Source of the DNA: Streptomyces sp. NBC_00443
GTDB lineage: Bacteria > Actinomycetota > Actinomycetes > Streptomycetales > Streptomycetaceae
Assembly (NCBI RefSeq): GCF_036014175.1
Contig: NZ_CP107917.1
Coordinates: 5,704,001-5,768,000, forward strand
DNA length: 64,000 nt
Direction of reading: 5' to 3'
In this document: positions 17,122 through 26,165 of the stretch, one piece after another
Position numbering within the stretch: position 1 is the stretch's first letter
Layout: each line of letters opens with the position of its first letter
Translations under genes and position numbers: made by a program
The notes under the pieces: generated by a model
The model's input: only the letters and a program-made list of their open reading frames with translations
What the model was told of the DNA's origin: nothing
Database searches by the model: none

Positions 17122-17874
17122 ATGAAGCTCACCGTCGTCGGCTGCTCGGGGTCGTTCCCGTCCGCGGAATCGGCCTGCTCGAGCTACCTCATCGAGGCCG
17201 ACGGCTTCCGGCTGCTTCTCGACCTGGGCAACGGCGCCCTGGGCGAGCTGCAGCGCCACTGCGGTCTCTACGACCTCGACGCGATCTTCCTCAGCCATCT
17301 GCACGCCGATCACTGCATCGACATGTGCGCGTACTTCGTGGCGCGCTATTACCGGCACGACGGCGGCCGCTGCGACCCGCTTCCGGTCTACGGACCCGAG
17401 GGCACCGAGCATCGCCTGACCACCGCCTACGCCGACACCCCCACCGCCTCGTCCATGAGCGAGGTCTTCGACTTCCACACGGTCAAGCCGTCCACCTTCG
17501 AGATCGGCCCGTTCCTGGTGCACACGGAACGCGTGGCCCATCCCGTCGAGGCGTACGGCATCCGGATCGAACACGGTGGAAGGACACTGACCTACTCCGG
17601 CGACACCGGCGTCAGCGCGGCCCTGGACGAACTGGCCCGCGACGCCGACCTGTTCCTGTGCGAGGCCGCGTTCACGCACGGCAAGGAGAACATCCCCGAC
17701 CTGCACCTCAACGGCCGCGAGGCGGGTGAGGCGGCAGCCCGCGCGGGCGCCCGTCGGCTGGTCCTCACCCACATCCCGCCGTGGACCGACCCCCGGGTCA
17801 ACCTGGCCGACGCGCGTGAGGTCTACGACGGTCCGGTGCAACTCGCGGAGCCGAGGCAGGTGTACGAGATCTAG
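17122..17874 (+). CDS. MBL-fold metal-dependent hydrolase
   Basis: A 250-residue metallo-beta-lactamase-fold protein from ATG 17122, with GCGGAGG about 10 nt upstream. Metal ligands are in SHLHADHCID (HxHxDH), the His of RVAHPVEAYG, the Asp of TYSGDTG and a late His in LVLTHIPPW. The layout resembles RNase Z-like or cyclic-nucleotide phosphodiesterase-like MBL proteins, which act on phosphodiesters. The long active-site arm typical of RNase Z is not obvious. The substrate is undetermined. The convergent terminator at 17937 separates it from nagE2. Confidence 0.85.
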   Translation: MKLTVVGCSGSFPSAESACSSYLIEADGFRLLLDLGNGALGELQRHCGLYDLDAIFLSHLHADHCIDMCAYFVARYYRHDGGRCDPLPVYGPEGTEHRLTTAYADTPTASSMSEVFDFHTVKPSTFEIGPFLVHTERVAHPVEAYGIRIEHGGRTLTYSGDTGVSAALDELARDADLFLCEAAFTHGKENIPDLHLNGREAGEAAARAGARRLVLTHIPPWTDPRVNLADAREVYDGPVQLAEPRQVYEI

Positions 17875-17914
17875 CCCGGTCGGGCACCGGCCCGGTCGGG
17901 CACCGGCCCGTACG
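17875..17914. repeat. Short tandem repeat, CCCGGTCGGGCACCGG
   Basis: Two adjacent 16-bp copies (17876-17891 and 17892-17907), then a partial copy, sit directly after the MBL hydrolase stop and before the bidirectional terminator. They may extend the terminator structure. Confidence 0.5.
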
Positions 17915-17936
17915 GGGTTCAGGCCCGTATGAGCCC

Positions 17937-17971
17937 GAAGGCCCCGGAACCCTTGCGGTTCCGGGGCCTTC
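17937..17971. terminator. Bidirectional terminator between MBL hydrolase and nagE2
   Basis: A perfect 15-bp stem: GAAGGCCCCGGAACC at 17937-17951 with its complement at 17957-17971 and a 5-nt loop. It lies between convergent genes, 24 bp from the nagE2 stop. Confidence 0.85.
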
Positions 17972-17994
17972 GTCGTCGTTTCCGAGCCGTGCGG

Positions 17995-19260
<1,266 letters not shown>

Positions 19261-19340
19261 AACTTCCTCCAGAGGGCATGGCGCCGCCCGGGGAAAAAGG
19301 CTGGGGACGGCGGCGTCTCATCGCCATGCGGAAACGCCGC

Positions 19341-19372
19341 ATGGTCTACACCACTTAGTGGTGTAGACCTGT
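19341..19372. promoter_or_regulatory. Back-to-back dre sites (DasR operators) upstream of nagE2
   Basis: AGTGGTGTAGACCTGT at 19357-19372 fits the DasR responsive element (near-palindrome around TGGTnTAGACCA). The adjoining 19341-19356 is a near-perfect inverted copy (AAGTGGTGTAGACCAT on the minus strand). DasR is the GntR-family repressor of GlcNAc and chitin genes, released by glucosamine-6-phosphate. Confidence 0.8.
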
Positions 19373-19447
19373 TGTAGCACGGTGAAGGGCGGATAAGGAA
19401 CCCGCGATTTCTGTGACGAATTGGCTACGCCGTCGTCGGCGAACCGG

Positions 19448-20740
19448 CTACGCCTTCGTCGCGTCCTCGACCTCCTCGTCCGGCTCCCTACCCGGTGTCT
19501 TGAGATCAAACTTCGTGATCGCGAACCGGAAGATCGCGTAATAGACGACGGCGAAACACAGACCGATCGGAATCATCGCCCAGGGTCTCGTGGCCAGGTT
19601 CCAGTTGATGATGTAGTCGATCAGCCCCGCCGAGAAGCTGAACCCGTCGTGAACCCCCAGCGCCCAGGTCACCGCCATCGAGACACCCGTCAGCAGTGCG
19701 TGCACCGCGTACAGCAGGGGCGCGATGAAGAGGAACGAGTACTCGATCGGTTCCGTGATGCCGGTGACGAAGGACGTCAGGGCCACGGACGTCATCAGAC
19801 CGCCGACCTCCTTGCGGCGGCTCGGCTTGGCGCAGTGGGTCATGGCCAGCGCCGCGGCCGGCAGGGCGAACATCATGATCGGGAAGAAGCCCGAGGTGAA
19901 CTGGCCGGCGTCCGGGTCGCCCGCGAGGAACATGTTGATGTCGCCGTGCACGACCTCACCGTCGGGTGTGGTGTAGGTGCCGAACTGGAACCAGATGGGC
20001 ACGTTCAGGAACTGGTGCAGGCCCACCACAAGGAGTGCGCGGTTCGCGATCCCGAACACTCCCGCGCCCCATGCGTCCAGATCGCTCATCCAGTTGCTGA
20101 AGCTCTCCAGAGCGTCACCGATCGGCGGCCAGACCCACAGACACAGCACCGAGACCACGATCGCCACGAACGCCATGATGATCGGGACGAGACGCCGCCC
20201 GTTGAAGAAGCCGAGCCAGTCCACCAGCTTCGTACGGTGATAGCGGGCCCAGAAGAACGCGGCCAGCAGGCCGATGACGATGCCGCCGAAGACGCCGGGG
20301 TTCTGGTACTCGAAGACGGTCACCGTCCCGTCCTCCACCTGGCAGCCCACGTTCGGGACCGCCGTCGAGCCCCCCGGGCAGTCCTCCGGGAACTCGCGCA
20401 GCACGGTGTAGTAGACGAGGAACCCCACGACCGCCGCCAGCGCCGTCGAGCCGTCGGCCTTCTTCGCCATGCCGATGGCCACGCCCACGCAGAACAGCAG
20501 CGGCAGCCCGAGCGCACCGTCGAGCAGCGCGCTGCCCGCGCCGTCCATCACCTTCGAGACGTTGTCCCAGCCCAGCCCCTCGTCGCCGAACACGTCCGGT
20601 TGTCCGAGCCGGTTGAGGATGCCGGCGGCGGGCAGGACGGCGATCGGGAGCTGGAGGCTGCGGCCCATCTTCTGCAGGCCCTGGAACGCCGTGTTCCAGC
20701 GGGCGCGCCCAGGGCTGATGGCGGAGCTGTCGGCACTCAT
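19448..20740 (-). CDS. nagE1: Second GlcNAc-family PTS EIIC (NagE1-like)
   Basis: A 430-residue EIIC paralogue of nagE2 (LPIAVLPAAGILNRLG, KKADGSTALAAVVGFLVYYTVL, NGRRLVPI, GFFPIMMFALPAA, GITEPIEYSFLFIAP). ATG 20740 (MSADSSAISPGR) is used; the frame extends upstream but crosses the dre site. One loop (EDCPGGSTAVPNVGCQVEDG) has two Cys absent from nagE2. It is divergent from nagF, with one dre site between. In S. coelicolor nagE1 is dispensable for GlcNAc uptake, so this copy may have another sugar or be secondary. Confidence 0.85.
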   Translation of the reverse strand: MSADSSAISPGRARWNTAFQGLQKMGRSLQLPIAVLPAAGILNRLGQPDVFGDEGLGWDNVSKVMDGAGSALLDGALGLPLLFCVGVAIGMAKKADGSTALAAVVGFLVYYTVLREFPEDCPGGSTAVPNVGCQVEDGTVTVFEYQNPGVFGGIVIGLLAAFFWARYHRTKLVDWLGFFNGRRLVPIIMAFVAIVVSVLCLWVWPPIGDALESFSNWMSDLDAWGAGVFGIANRALLVVGLHQFLNVPIWFQFGTYTTPDGEVVHGDINMFLAGDPDAGQFTSGFFPIMMFALPAAALAMTHCAKPSRRKEVGGLMTSVALTSFVTGITEPIEYSFLFIAPLLYAVHALLTGVSMAVTWALGVHDGFSFSAGLIDYIINWNLATRPWAMIPIGLCFAVVYYAIFRFAITKFDLKTPGREPDEEVEDATKA

Positions 20741-20756
20741 GGACGCCCCTCGGTAA

Positions 20757-20772
20757 GGTGGTGTAGACCAGT
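20757..20772. promoter_or_regulatory. dre site in the nagE1-nagF divergent promoter
   Basis: GGTGGTGTAGACCAGT matches most positions of the DasR element consensus. It lies 17 bp before the nagE1 start and about 120 bp before nagF, so one site could repress both genes. Confidence 0.75.
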
Positions 20773-20890
20773 TGTCGGACGGTTCCGCTGTCGTGAACGC
20801 CATCCTTCGGCACGTACGGCATGACCGCTCGCAAAGATGGGCCAACTGTGGGTTACTGCGACAAAGCGGTTCGGATCAGGGAGAAGGAAC

Positions 20891-21124
20891 ATGGCCAGCA
20901 AGGCTGAGAAGATCGTCGCCGGGCTCGGCGGCATCGACAACATCGAGGAGATCGAGGGCTGCATCACCCGGCTCCGCACCGAGGTCAGCGACCCCTCGCT
21001 GGTGAACGAGACCGCCCTGAAGGCCGCCGGCGCCCACGGCGTCGTGAAGATGGGCACCGCCATCCAGGTCGTCATCGGCACCGACGCCGACCCGATCGCG
21101 GCGGAGATCGAAGACATGATGTGA
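20891..21124 (+). CDS. nagF: PTS EIIB component for GlcNAc (NagF-like)
   Basis: A 77-residue stand-alone EIIB domain, the size of a glucose-family IIB module. The phosphoacceptor is Cys24 in EEIEGCITRLRTEV; KAAGAHGVVKMG and QVVIGTDADPIAAEIE follow the family. It accepts phosphate from an EIIA such as Crr, encoded elsewhere, and passes it to GlcNAc bound by the EIIC partners. ATG 20891 has GGGAGAAGGA upstream. It is divergent from nagE1, with a terminator at 21181. Confidence 0.9.
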   Translation: MASKAEKIVAGLGGIDNIEEIEGCITRLRTEVSDPSLVNETALKAAGAHGVVKMGTAIQVVIGTDADPIAAEIEDMM

Positions 21125-21180
21125 AGCGCGGGCATCGTCCCGGGCTTCAGCCCCTGACGGACCCTCCGCTGCACCGCCGA

Positions 21181-21209
21181 GGGCCCCTTCCCACCACGGG
21201 AGGGGCCCT
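21181..21209 (+). terminator. Hairpin after nagF
   Basis: GGGCCCCTTCCC pairs with GGGAGGGGCCC (one bulge) around a 5-nt loop, 57 bp after the nagF stop. There is no clear T-run, as is common in Streptomyces. Confidence 0.6.
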
Positions 21210-21235
21210 GCCCGTGGGGGGCTAGGCTCAACGCC

Positions 21236-21991
<756 letters not shown>

Positions 21992-22142
21992 AGGCCGCAC
22001 CAAGAAGAGCCGCAGCTCCGGGCAACCGCGCCGCGCTTCCCGGCGTCACTAGGGGTACGGGCGTACGGCACACCGCTGTGCGCCCGGCCAGTGACCAACG
22101 GGGGGCCTGCGAGGCCTGAGAGCCAGGAGGGGAACGTCAACC

Positions 22143-22547
22143 ATGGCCACGAGCCGACGCCGCCGGAGCCGAATCGCCATAACCGCCGCAGCCATTGCGG
22201 CAGTCGGGCTGGCGGCCGGGCTGACCACCGGCTGCGATGCCGTCAACAAGGCGCTGGACTGCGTCAGCACCGCCGACGCCATCGCCGACAGCGTGACGGA
22301 ACTCCAGCAGGCCGTGGAGAGCGCCGCGAACGACCCGACGCAGCTCGAGGAGTCGCTGACCTCCATCGACAAGAACCTCGACAAGATCGGCGACAAGACG
22401 GACAACGCCGACGTCAACAAGGCCGTGGACGACCTCCAGGAGGCCGTCACCAACGTCCGCGACTCCGTCAGGAACGGCGACGAGACCCCGGACATCAGCC
22501 CGGTCACCGACGCGGCGGGCGAGCTGACCAAGGTCTGCACGCCGTAA
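22143..22547 (+). CDS. Small lipoprotein with a helical, acidic body
   Basis: A 134-residue protein. A basic start (MATSRRRRSR), a hydrophobic segment and the lipobox LTTGC (Cys ~31) predict lipidation and outer-face membrane anchoring. The remainder is acidic and strongly helical, with heptad-like Leu/Ile/Val spacing (SVTELQQAVESAANDPTQLEE, DKNLDKIGDKTDNADVNKAV), and a second Cys lies near the C-terminus. ATG 22143 has GGAGGGGAA upstream. It lies between rph and rdgB. Function is unknown. Confidence 0.8.
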   Translation: MATSRRRRSRIAITAAAIAAVGLAAGLTTGCDAVNKALDCVSTADAIADSVTELQQAVESAANDPTQLEESLTSIDKNLDKIGDKTDNADVNKAVDDLQEAVTNVRDSVRNGDETPDISPVTDAAGELTKVCTP

Positions 22548-22587
22548 CGCTGCGCTGGCTGGGCGGGTACATCTCGTCTGCCGGGTT

Positions 22588-22669
22588 CTGCGGGTGGGTG
22601 GCTGCGCGTTCGATGTGGCTGGTCGCGCCCACGCGGCGGAGCCGCACATGTCGCAGCCCCGCGCCCCTT
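22588..22669 (+). repeat. Dispersed intergenic repeat, copy 3 (full)
   Basis: Shares with 9022-9094 (inverted) the blocks TGCGGG, GGTCGCGCCC, GCGGCGGAGCCGCA and CCCCGCGCCCC, in the same order; the copy at 14188 has only the outer blocks. Intergenic between the lipoprotein gene and rdgB. Confidence 0.55.
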
Positions 22670-22725
22670 GCGGGGCGCGGCCGAGGGGGCGGCAAGGAAC
22701 CTGGCGGCCCCGGGATACTGGTCCC

Positions 22726-23403
22726 ATGACCCGCCTCATCCTCGCCACCCGTAACGCCGGAAAGATCACCGAGCTCAGGGCGATCCTCGCCGACGCAGGC
22801 CTGCCTCACGACCTCGTCGGCGCGGACGCGTACCCGGACATTCCCGACGTCAAGGAAACCGGCGTCACCTTCGCCGAGAACGCCCTGCTGAAGGCCCACG
22901 CCCTGGCACAGGCCACCGGCCTGCCCGCGGTGGCCGACGACTCGGGCCTCTGCGTCGACGTCCTGAACGGCGCCCCCGGCATCTTCTCCGCCCGCTGGGC
23001 CGGCCGGCACGGCGACGACAGGGCCAACCTGGAACTGCTCCTCGCCCAGCTGGGCGACATCGACGAAGCCCACCGCGGCGCCCACTTCGCATGCGCGGCG
23101 GCACTCGCCCTGCCGGACGGCAGGGAGCGGGTGGTCGAGGGACAGCTGCGGGGCGTCCTGCGGCACGCTCCGGTAGGCACCAACGGCTTCGGCTACGACC
23201 CGATCCTCCAGCCGGACGGCGAGACCCGCACCTGCGCCGAGCTGAGCCCCGAGGAGAAGAACGCGATCAGCCATCGGGGGGAGGCGTTCCGGGGATTGGT
23301 GCCGGTGGTCAGGAGCTGCTTGGTTAACGCGAAAGAGGTCGTGGGGCGCCCCCCGACCTCCTTGCAGTGCGGCCGGTGGGACTCGAACCCACACGGGTGT
23401 TAA
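22726..23403 (+). CDS. rdgB: XTP/dITP pyrophosphatase RdgB (Ham1 family)
   Basis: Hydrolyses non-canonical purine triphosphates (XTP, dITP, ITP) to monophosphates, preventing their incorporation. The family landmarks are ordered: LILATRNAGKITEL, FAENALLKA, VADDSGLCVDVLNGAPGIFSARWAG, GTNGFGYDPIL and SHRGEAFRGLV. The domain is normally ~200 residues and ends near GEAFRGLVPVV. Here the frame runs ~25 residues further (tail ending RWDSNPHGC) because no stop occurs before the antisense tRNA gene; the stop at 23403 lies inside the tRNA-Leu. ATG 22726 starts the protein. Confidence 0.94.
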   Translation: MTRLILATRNAGKITELRAILADAGLPHDLVGADAYPDIPDVKETGVTFAENALLKAHALAQATGLPAVADDSGLCVDVLNGAPGIFSARWAGRHGDDRANLELLLAQLGDIDEAHRGAHFACAAALALPDGRERVVEGQLRGVLRHAPVGTNGFGYDPILQPDGETRTCAELSPEEKNAISHRGEAFRGLVPVVRSCLVNAKEVVGRPPTSLQCGRWDSNPHGC

Positions 23404-23451
23404 CCCACTGGGACCTAAACCCAGCATGACTGCCAATTCCATCACGGCCGC
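23368..23451 (-). tRNA. tRNA-Leu (anticodon UAG)
   Basis: Minus strand from 23451: the acceptor arms GCGGCCG and CGGCCGC pair perfectly, with discriminator A at 23368 and no encoded CCA. The anticodon arm is CTGGG-TTTAGGT-CCCAG, giving anticodon TAG. A long variable arm precedes GTGTGGGTTCGAGTCCCAC, as class II leucine tRNAs need. It reads CUA codons. This is not bldA, whose anticodon is UAA. The 3' third overlaps the antisense end of rdgB. Confidence 0.93.
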
Positions 23452-23506
23452 TCAAAAACGGTCACCGTGCCTGACCGGAGACGTTCAGTGTACCGGGGGG
23501 AAGAGG

Positions 23507-24574
23507 TCACCCTGCGAGAGGCGCCCTCCCCTTCCGACGACACCACGTCTCCGTCAGGGCATGGCAGTTGGGGCACAGGTACCGTAGATTCTCCCGACGG
23601 TTGTCGCGCCAGTCTCCATTGACGTGGTCGATCTGCAAGGTGATCGCTTGCCCCAGCCATTCGCCGGTGTTGCCGCAGCCTTCACACGCGTACGGCACTC
23701 CGACTTCGCCCAGGGCTCGGTGGAGCTGAGTCCTGTTGGTCCGCCCTGCGTGGTCGGGCAGGGCGACCAGTACTCGGTGGGCGATGGGTGCGGGTGCCGG
23801 TCGCTCAGGTTGCCCCCAGCTTCGGCGTTTGAAGTGCCTCATGTCGAGGTCGAGGCGGGTTGCCGCACGCCGGACGCGCCGATGATTGGTGTCGTTTACG
23901 TCCAGGCCCAGACCACGCATCACGTCGGCGTAACTCGTGGAGTTCCGTACGAGTTCTCGGAGCTTGTCCTCGGAAATCGACACACGCCGGTGAGTGAAAT
24001 GCTCCACGTTGATCCCTCGAACTTGAAGCATACGACTCAGCGTCGCGCGTGAACGGCTGTCGTCCGGCACGCCGAGGACACGAGCCACTCCGCGCATGTT
24101 GTTCGCTGACGCCGCCGCTTCTCTCAGTTCCTCAGTTGTGAAGGGCAGGTCCAGCCCGGTGCGATCCATGCCGGGGAAGTGGCTGATGTCGATGCCTGCC
24201 GCGTCGATACGCCGTCGGATGTGGGACAGGGTCCCGGTGGCAGGAGTGGCACCTAACCTCAGGGCGACTTCGCGCAGTGATGACGACGAGGCGGCGGCCT
24301 CGGCAATGGCAGTATCCGGGTATTTGTGCCACGGGCTGCGCTTCACGAAGTGACTCGTGTCCAGTCCGAGTCCGGCGACTTTCTCCTGAAGCACGCGCCG
24401 TTGCCCTCCACTCGCCTTGAGGTCGAGTTGTCTCATCAGGTCTGTCCAGTTACGGGCTTCGGGGATGATCGACGCGAGTCGTTCCTTGCTGTAGGGATCC
24501 CTTAGATCCCGCTGTACCGTGCCGTCCTCACGAGCGGTCTCCTGTGGCGGTTCCGATGCTCGCCGCGCGCTCAT
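23507..24574 (-). CDS. HNH endonuclease with four N-terminal repeats
   Basis: A 355-residue protein. The C-terminal HNH nuclease (about 295-345) is intact: CEGCG, then LQIDHVNGDWRDNRREN and LRYLCPNCHALT. Residues ~31-250 contain four units of ~48 residues, each a helix-turn-helix-like pattern closed by LDTSHF, IDISHF, INVEHF and LDMRHF respectively. Such units probably bind DNA successively, as in phage or homing-type HNH enzymes. The gene is less G+C-biased than its neighbours. It ends 55 bp upstream of the tRNA-Leu 5' end on the same strand. Target and physiological role are unknown. Confidence 0.85.
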   Translation of the reverse strand: MSARRASEPPQETAREDGTVQRDLRDPYSKERLASIIPEARNWTDLMRQLDLKASGGQRRVLQEKVAGLGLDTSHFVKRSPWHKYPDTAIAEAAASSSSLREVALRLGATPATGTLSHIRRRIDAAGIDISHFPGMDRTGLDLPFTTEELREAAASANNMRGVARVLGVPDDSRSRATLSRMLQVRGINVEHFTHRRVSISEDKLRELVRNSTSYADVMRGLGLDVNDTNHRRVRRAATRLDLDMRHFKRRSWGQPERPAPAPIAHRVLVALPDHAGRTNRTQLHRALGEVGVPYACEGCGNTGEWLGQAITLQIDHVNGDWRDNRRENLRYLCPNCHALTETWCRRKGRAPLAG

Positions 24575-24653
24575 GCGCCCCTCCCGATGCGTGTTCGTGA
24601 TCTCGTACGGAGTAACGAACCGTTTATCGGACAGTCACGCCCGAAATGCAGAA

Positions 24654-24685
24654 CGGCCCGGACCAGGTCTCCCCGGTCCGGGCCG
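24654..24685 (-). terminator. Terminator after bcp
   Basis: An 11-bp perfect stem (CGGCCCGGACC with GGTCCGGGCCG) around a 10-nt loop. It lies 23 bp past the bcp stop on the minus strand and is followed there by TTCTGCATTT. Confidence 0.75.
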
Positions 24686-24708
24686 CTCGGCGGCTGACGA
24701 GAGTCGCG

Positions 24709-25176
24709 TCAGATGCCCAGATCCTTGATGATCTTCGCCACGTGTCCGGTCGCCCGCACGTTGTACAGGGCCCGCTCGACCTTGCCCTCCTCGTCCACGA
24801 CGATCGTGGAGCGGATGACGCCCATGTAGGTCTTGCCGTAGTTCTTCTTCTCGCCGTAGGCGCCGTAGGACTCGGTGACCGTCTTCTCGGGGTCGGCCAG
24901 CAGCGTGACCTTCAGGGACTCCTGCTCGCGGAACTTGGCGAGCTTCTCCGGCTTGTCGGGGGAGACGCCGATGACGTCGTAGCCGGCGCCGGCCAGCAGC
25001 TCCAGGTTGTCCGTGAAGTCACAGGCCTGCTTGGTGCAGCCGGGGGTCAGGGCGGCCGGGTAGAAGTAGACGATGACCTTGCGGCCCTTGTGGTCCGACA
25101 GGGACACCTCGGTGCCGTCGGCGTCGGGCAGGGTGAAGGCGGGGGCCACGTCCCCCGGCTGGAGTCGCTCGCTCAT
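24709..25176 (-). CDS. bcp: Thiol peroxidase Bcp (atypical 2-Cys peroxiredoxin)
   Basis: A 155-residue thioredoxin-dependent peroxidase that reduces hydrogen and organic peroxides. The peroxidatic Cys lies in YPAALTPGCTKQACDF, with a nearby second Cys (C-X4-C). DVIGVSPDKPEKLAKF and KNYGKTYMGVIRSTIVVDEEG are family blocks. ATG 25176 (MSERLQPGDVAPAF) is the family start; the open frame to 25299 is not conserved-looking. It is divergent from the DUF3618 gene. Confidence 0.93.
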   Translation of the reverse strand: MSERLQPGDVAPAFTLPDADGTEVSLSDHKGRKVIVYFYPAALTPGCTKQACDFTDNLELLAGAGYDVIGVSPDKPEKLAKFREQESLKVTLLADPEKTVTESYGAYGEKKNYGKTYMGVIRSTIVVDEEGKVERALYNVRATGHVAKIIKDLGI

Positions 25177-25271
25177 CGAACCAGCGTAACCGGGGAGCCT
25201 GACAGTGCGGTCCGGCGTGGAACTGACAGACTGTCCGGAAACAGCATCAGCTTCACTTCGGAGGCCGAACG

Positions 25272-25601
25272 GTGGCGGACACGTCGGACACCAGAACACC
25301 TGCGCAGATCGAGGCGGACATCAAGGCCCGCCGCGCTGTGCTGGCCGAGACGCTCGACGAGATCGGGGTGCGGGTGCACCCGAAGACGATCGTCGGCGAC
25401 GCCAAGGCCAAGGTCGTCTCGAACATCGATCACACGCTCGGACGGGCCTACGTCGAGGTCAACCGGGCCATGAGCGATGTGCGGGCCAAGTTCACCGACG
25501 AGGAGGGCGCGCCCCGGCTGGAGCGGATCGTGCCCGTCGCCCTCGTGGCCGTCGGTCTCGTGGGCCTGCTGGCCCTCGGCACCCGGCGCCGCAGGGGCTG
25601 A
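25272..25601 (+). CDS. DUF3618 membrane protein
   Basis: A 109-residue protein starting at GTG 25272, with GGAGG ~10 nt upstream. The DUF3618 hallmark TPAQIEADIKARRAVLAETLDEIGVRVHPK opens the chain, and a single hydrophobic helix followed by a basic tail (TRRRRG) closes it, so it is tail-anchored with most of the chain cytoplasmic. Function is unknown. It is followed by the GroES-like gene after 55 bp. Confidence 0.85.
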   Translation: MADTSDTRTPAQIEADIKARRAVLAETLDEIGVRVHPKTIVGDAKAKVVSNIDHTLGRAYVEVNRAMSDVRAKFTDEEGAPRLERIVPVALVAVGLVGLLALGTRRRRG

Positions 25602-25656
25602 GCGGCGGCGGACCCGGCGGCGTACGCAGGCGGCAAAGGCAGGTAGGTTCAAAGGC

Positions 25657-26013
25657 GTGAGCGCCAACAGAAACGAGCACAGCACCCACCACGACAAGTT
25701 GCCCATCCGGATGCTGCACGACCGGGTACTCGTGCGGCAGGACACCAGCGAGGGCGAGCGGCGTTCCGGTGGCGGCATCCTGATCCCCGCCACCGCGGCC
25801 GTCGGGCGTCGGCTGGCCTGGGCCGAGGTCGTCGCGGTGGGGCAGAACGTACGGACCGTGGAGGTGGGCGACCGGGTGCTGTACGACCCGGAGGACCGCG
25901 CCGAGGTCGAGGTGCGCGGGGTCGCGTACGTGCTCATGCGCGAGCGCGATCTGCACGCCGTGGCCGCCGACCGGTTCGAGGGGTCGGAGGACTCGACGGG
26001 GCTGTACCTCTGA
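25657..26013 (+). CDS. GroES-like co-chaperonin family protein
   Basis: A 118-residue protein from GTG 25657. The core IRMLHDRVLVRQDTSEGERRSGGGILIPATA, the VGQNVRTVEVGDRVLYDP strand and RDLHAV follow the GroES beta-barrel layout, including the mobile-loop position. It carries ~20 extra residues at each end and is not next to a groEL, so it is a divergent paralogue. Its partner chaperonin is unknown. The strong terminator at 26025 ends the unit. Confidence 0.8.
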   Translation: MSANRNEHSTHHDKLPIRMLHDRVLVRQDTSEGERRSGGGILIPATAAVGRRLAWAEVVAVGQNVRTVEVGDRVLYDPEDRAEVEVRGVAYVLMRERDLHAVAADRFEGSEDSTGLYL

Positions 26014-26024
26014 TCCAACGGCTC

Positions 26025-26057
26025 AAAGGGCTGGTGGCCCTTGTCACCAGCCCTTTT
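26025..26057 (+). terminator. Terminator after the GroES-like gene
   Basis: A perfect 12-bp stem (AAAGGGCTGGTG at 26025-26036 with CACCAGCCCTTT at 26045-26056), an 8-nt loop and a T. It insulates the riboswitch-controlled SMR gene from the operon before it. Confidence 0.88.
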
Positions 26058-26085
26058 CGCTGCCCTTTTGCTACCTTTGAAAGGA

Positions 26086-26128
26086 CCCCGACGAGACGCG
26101 CCGTACCGGGTGAACGCAAAGACGACGC
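26086..26128 (+). promoter_or_regulatory. Guanidine-III (ykkC-III) riboswitch
   Basis: The conserved blocks of the class are present in order: CCCCGACGAG, CGCGCCGTACC and AAAGACGACGC. They closely match the remembered ~41-nt actinobacterial ykkC-III core (GACGAG, GCGCCGUACC, AAGACGGCGC). Just downstream GCACC (26126-26130) can pair with GGTGC (26154-26158), burying the GAAAGGTG ribosome site of the gene at 26166. Guanidine binding is expected to free the site and allow export. Confidence 0.85.
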
Positions 26129-26165
26129 ACCGAAAGGTTTCCGTCCTGCGAAAGGTGCGTTCCCC

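Noticed and set aside
23368..23451. The tRNA-Leu as bldA
   Set aside because: The anticodon is TAG, reading CUA; bldA reads UUA and has TAA.
23368..24574. Integrated element at the tRNA-Leu
   Set aside because: The HNH gene lies on the 5' side of the tRNA, no duplicated tRNA 3' end was found and no integrase is present.
26086..26128. Guanidine-I or guanidine-II (mini-ykkC) riboswitch
   Set aside because: There is no pair of ACGR-loop hairpins and no long ykkC-type core; the compact GACGAG / GCGCCGTACC / AAGACG order fits class III.
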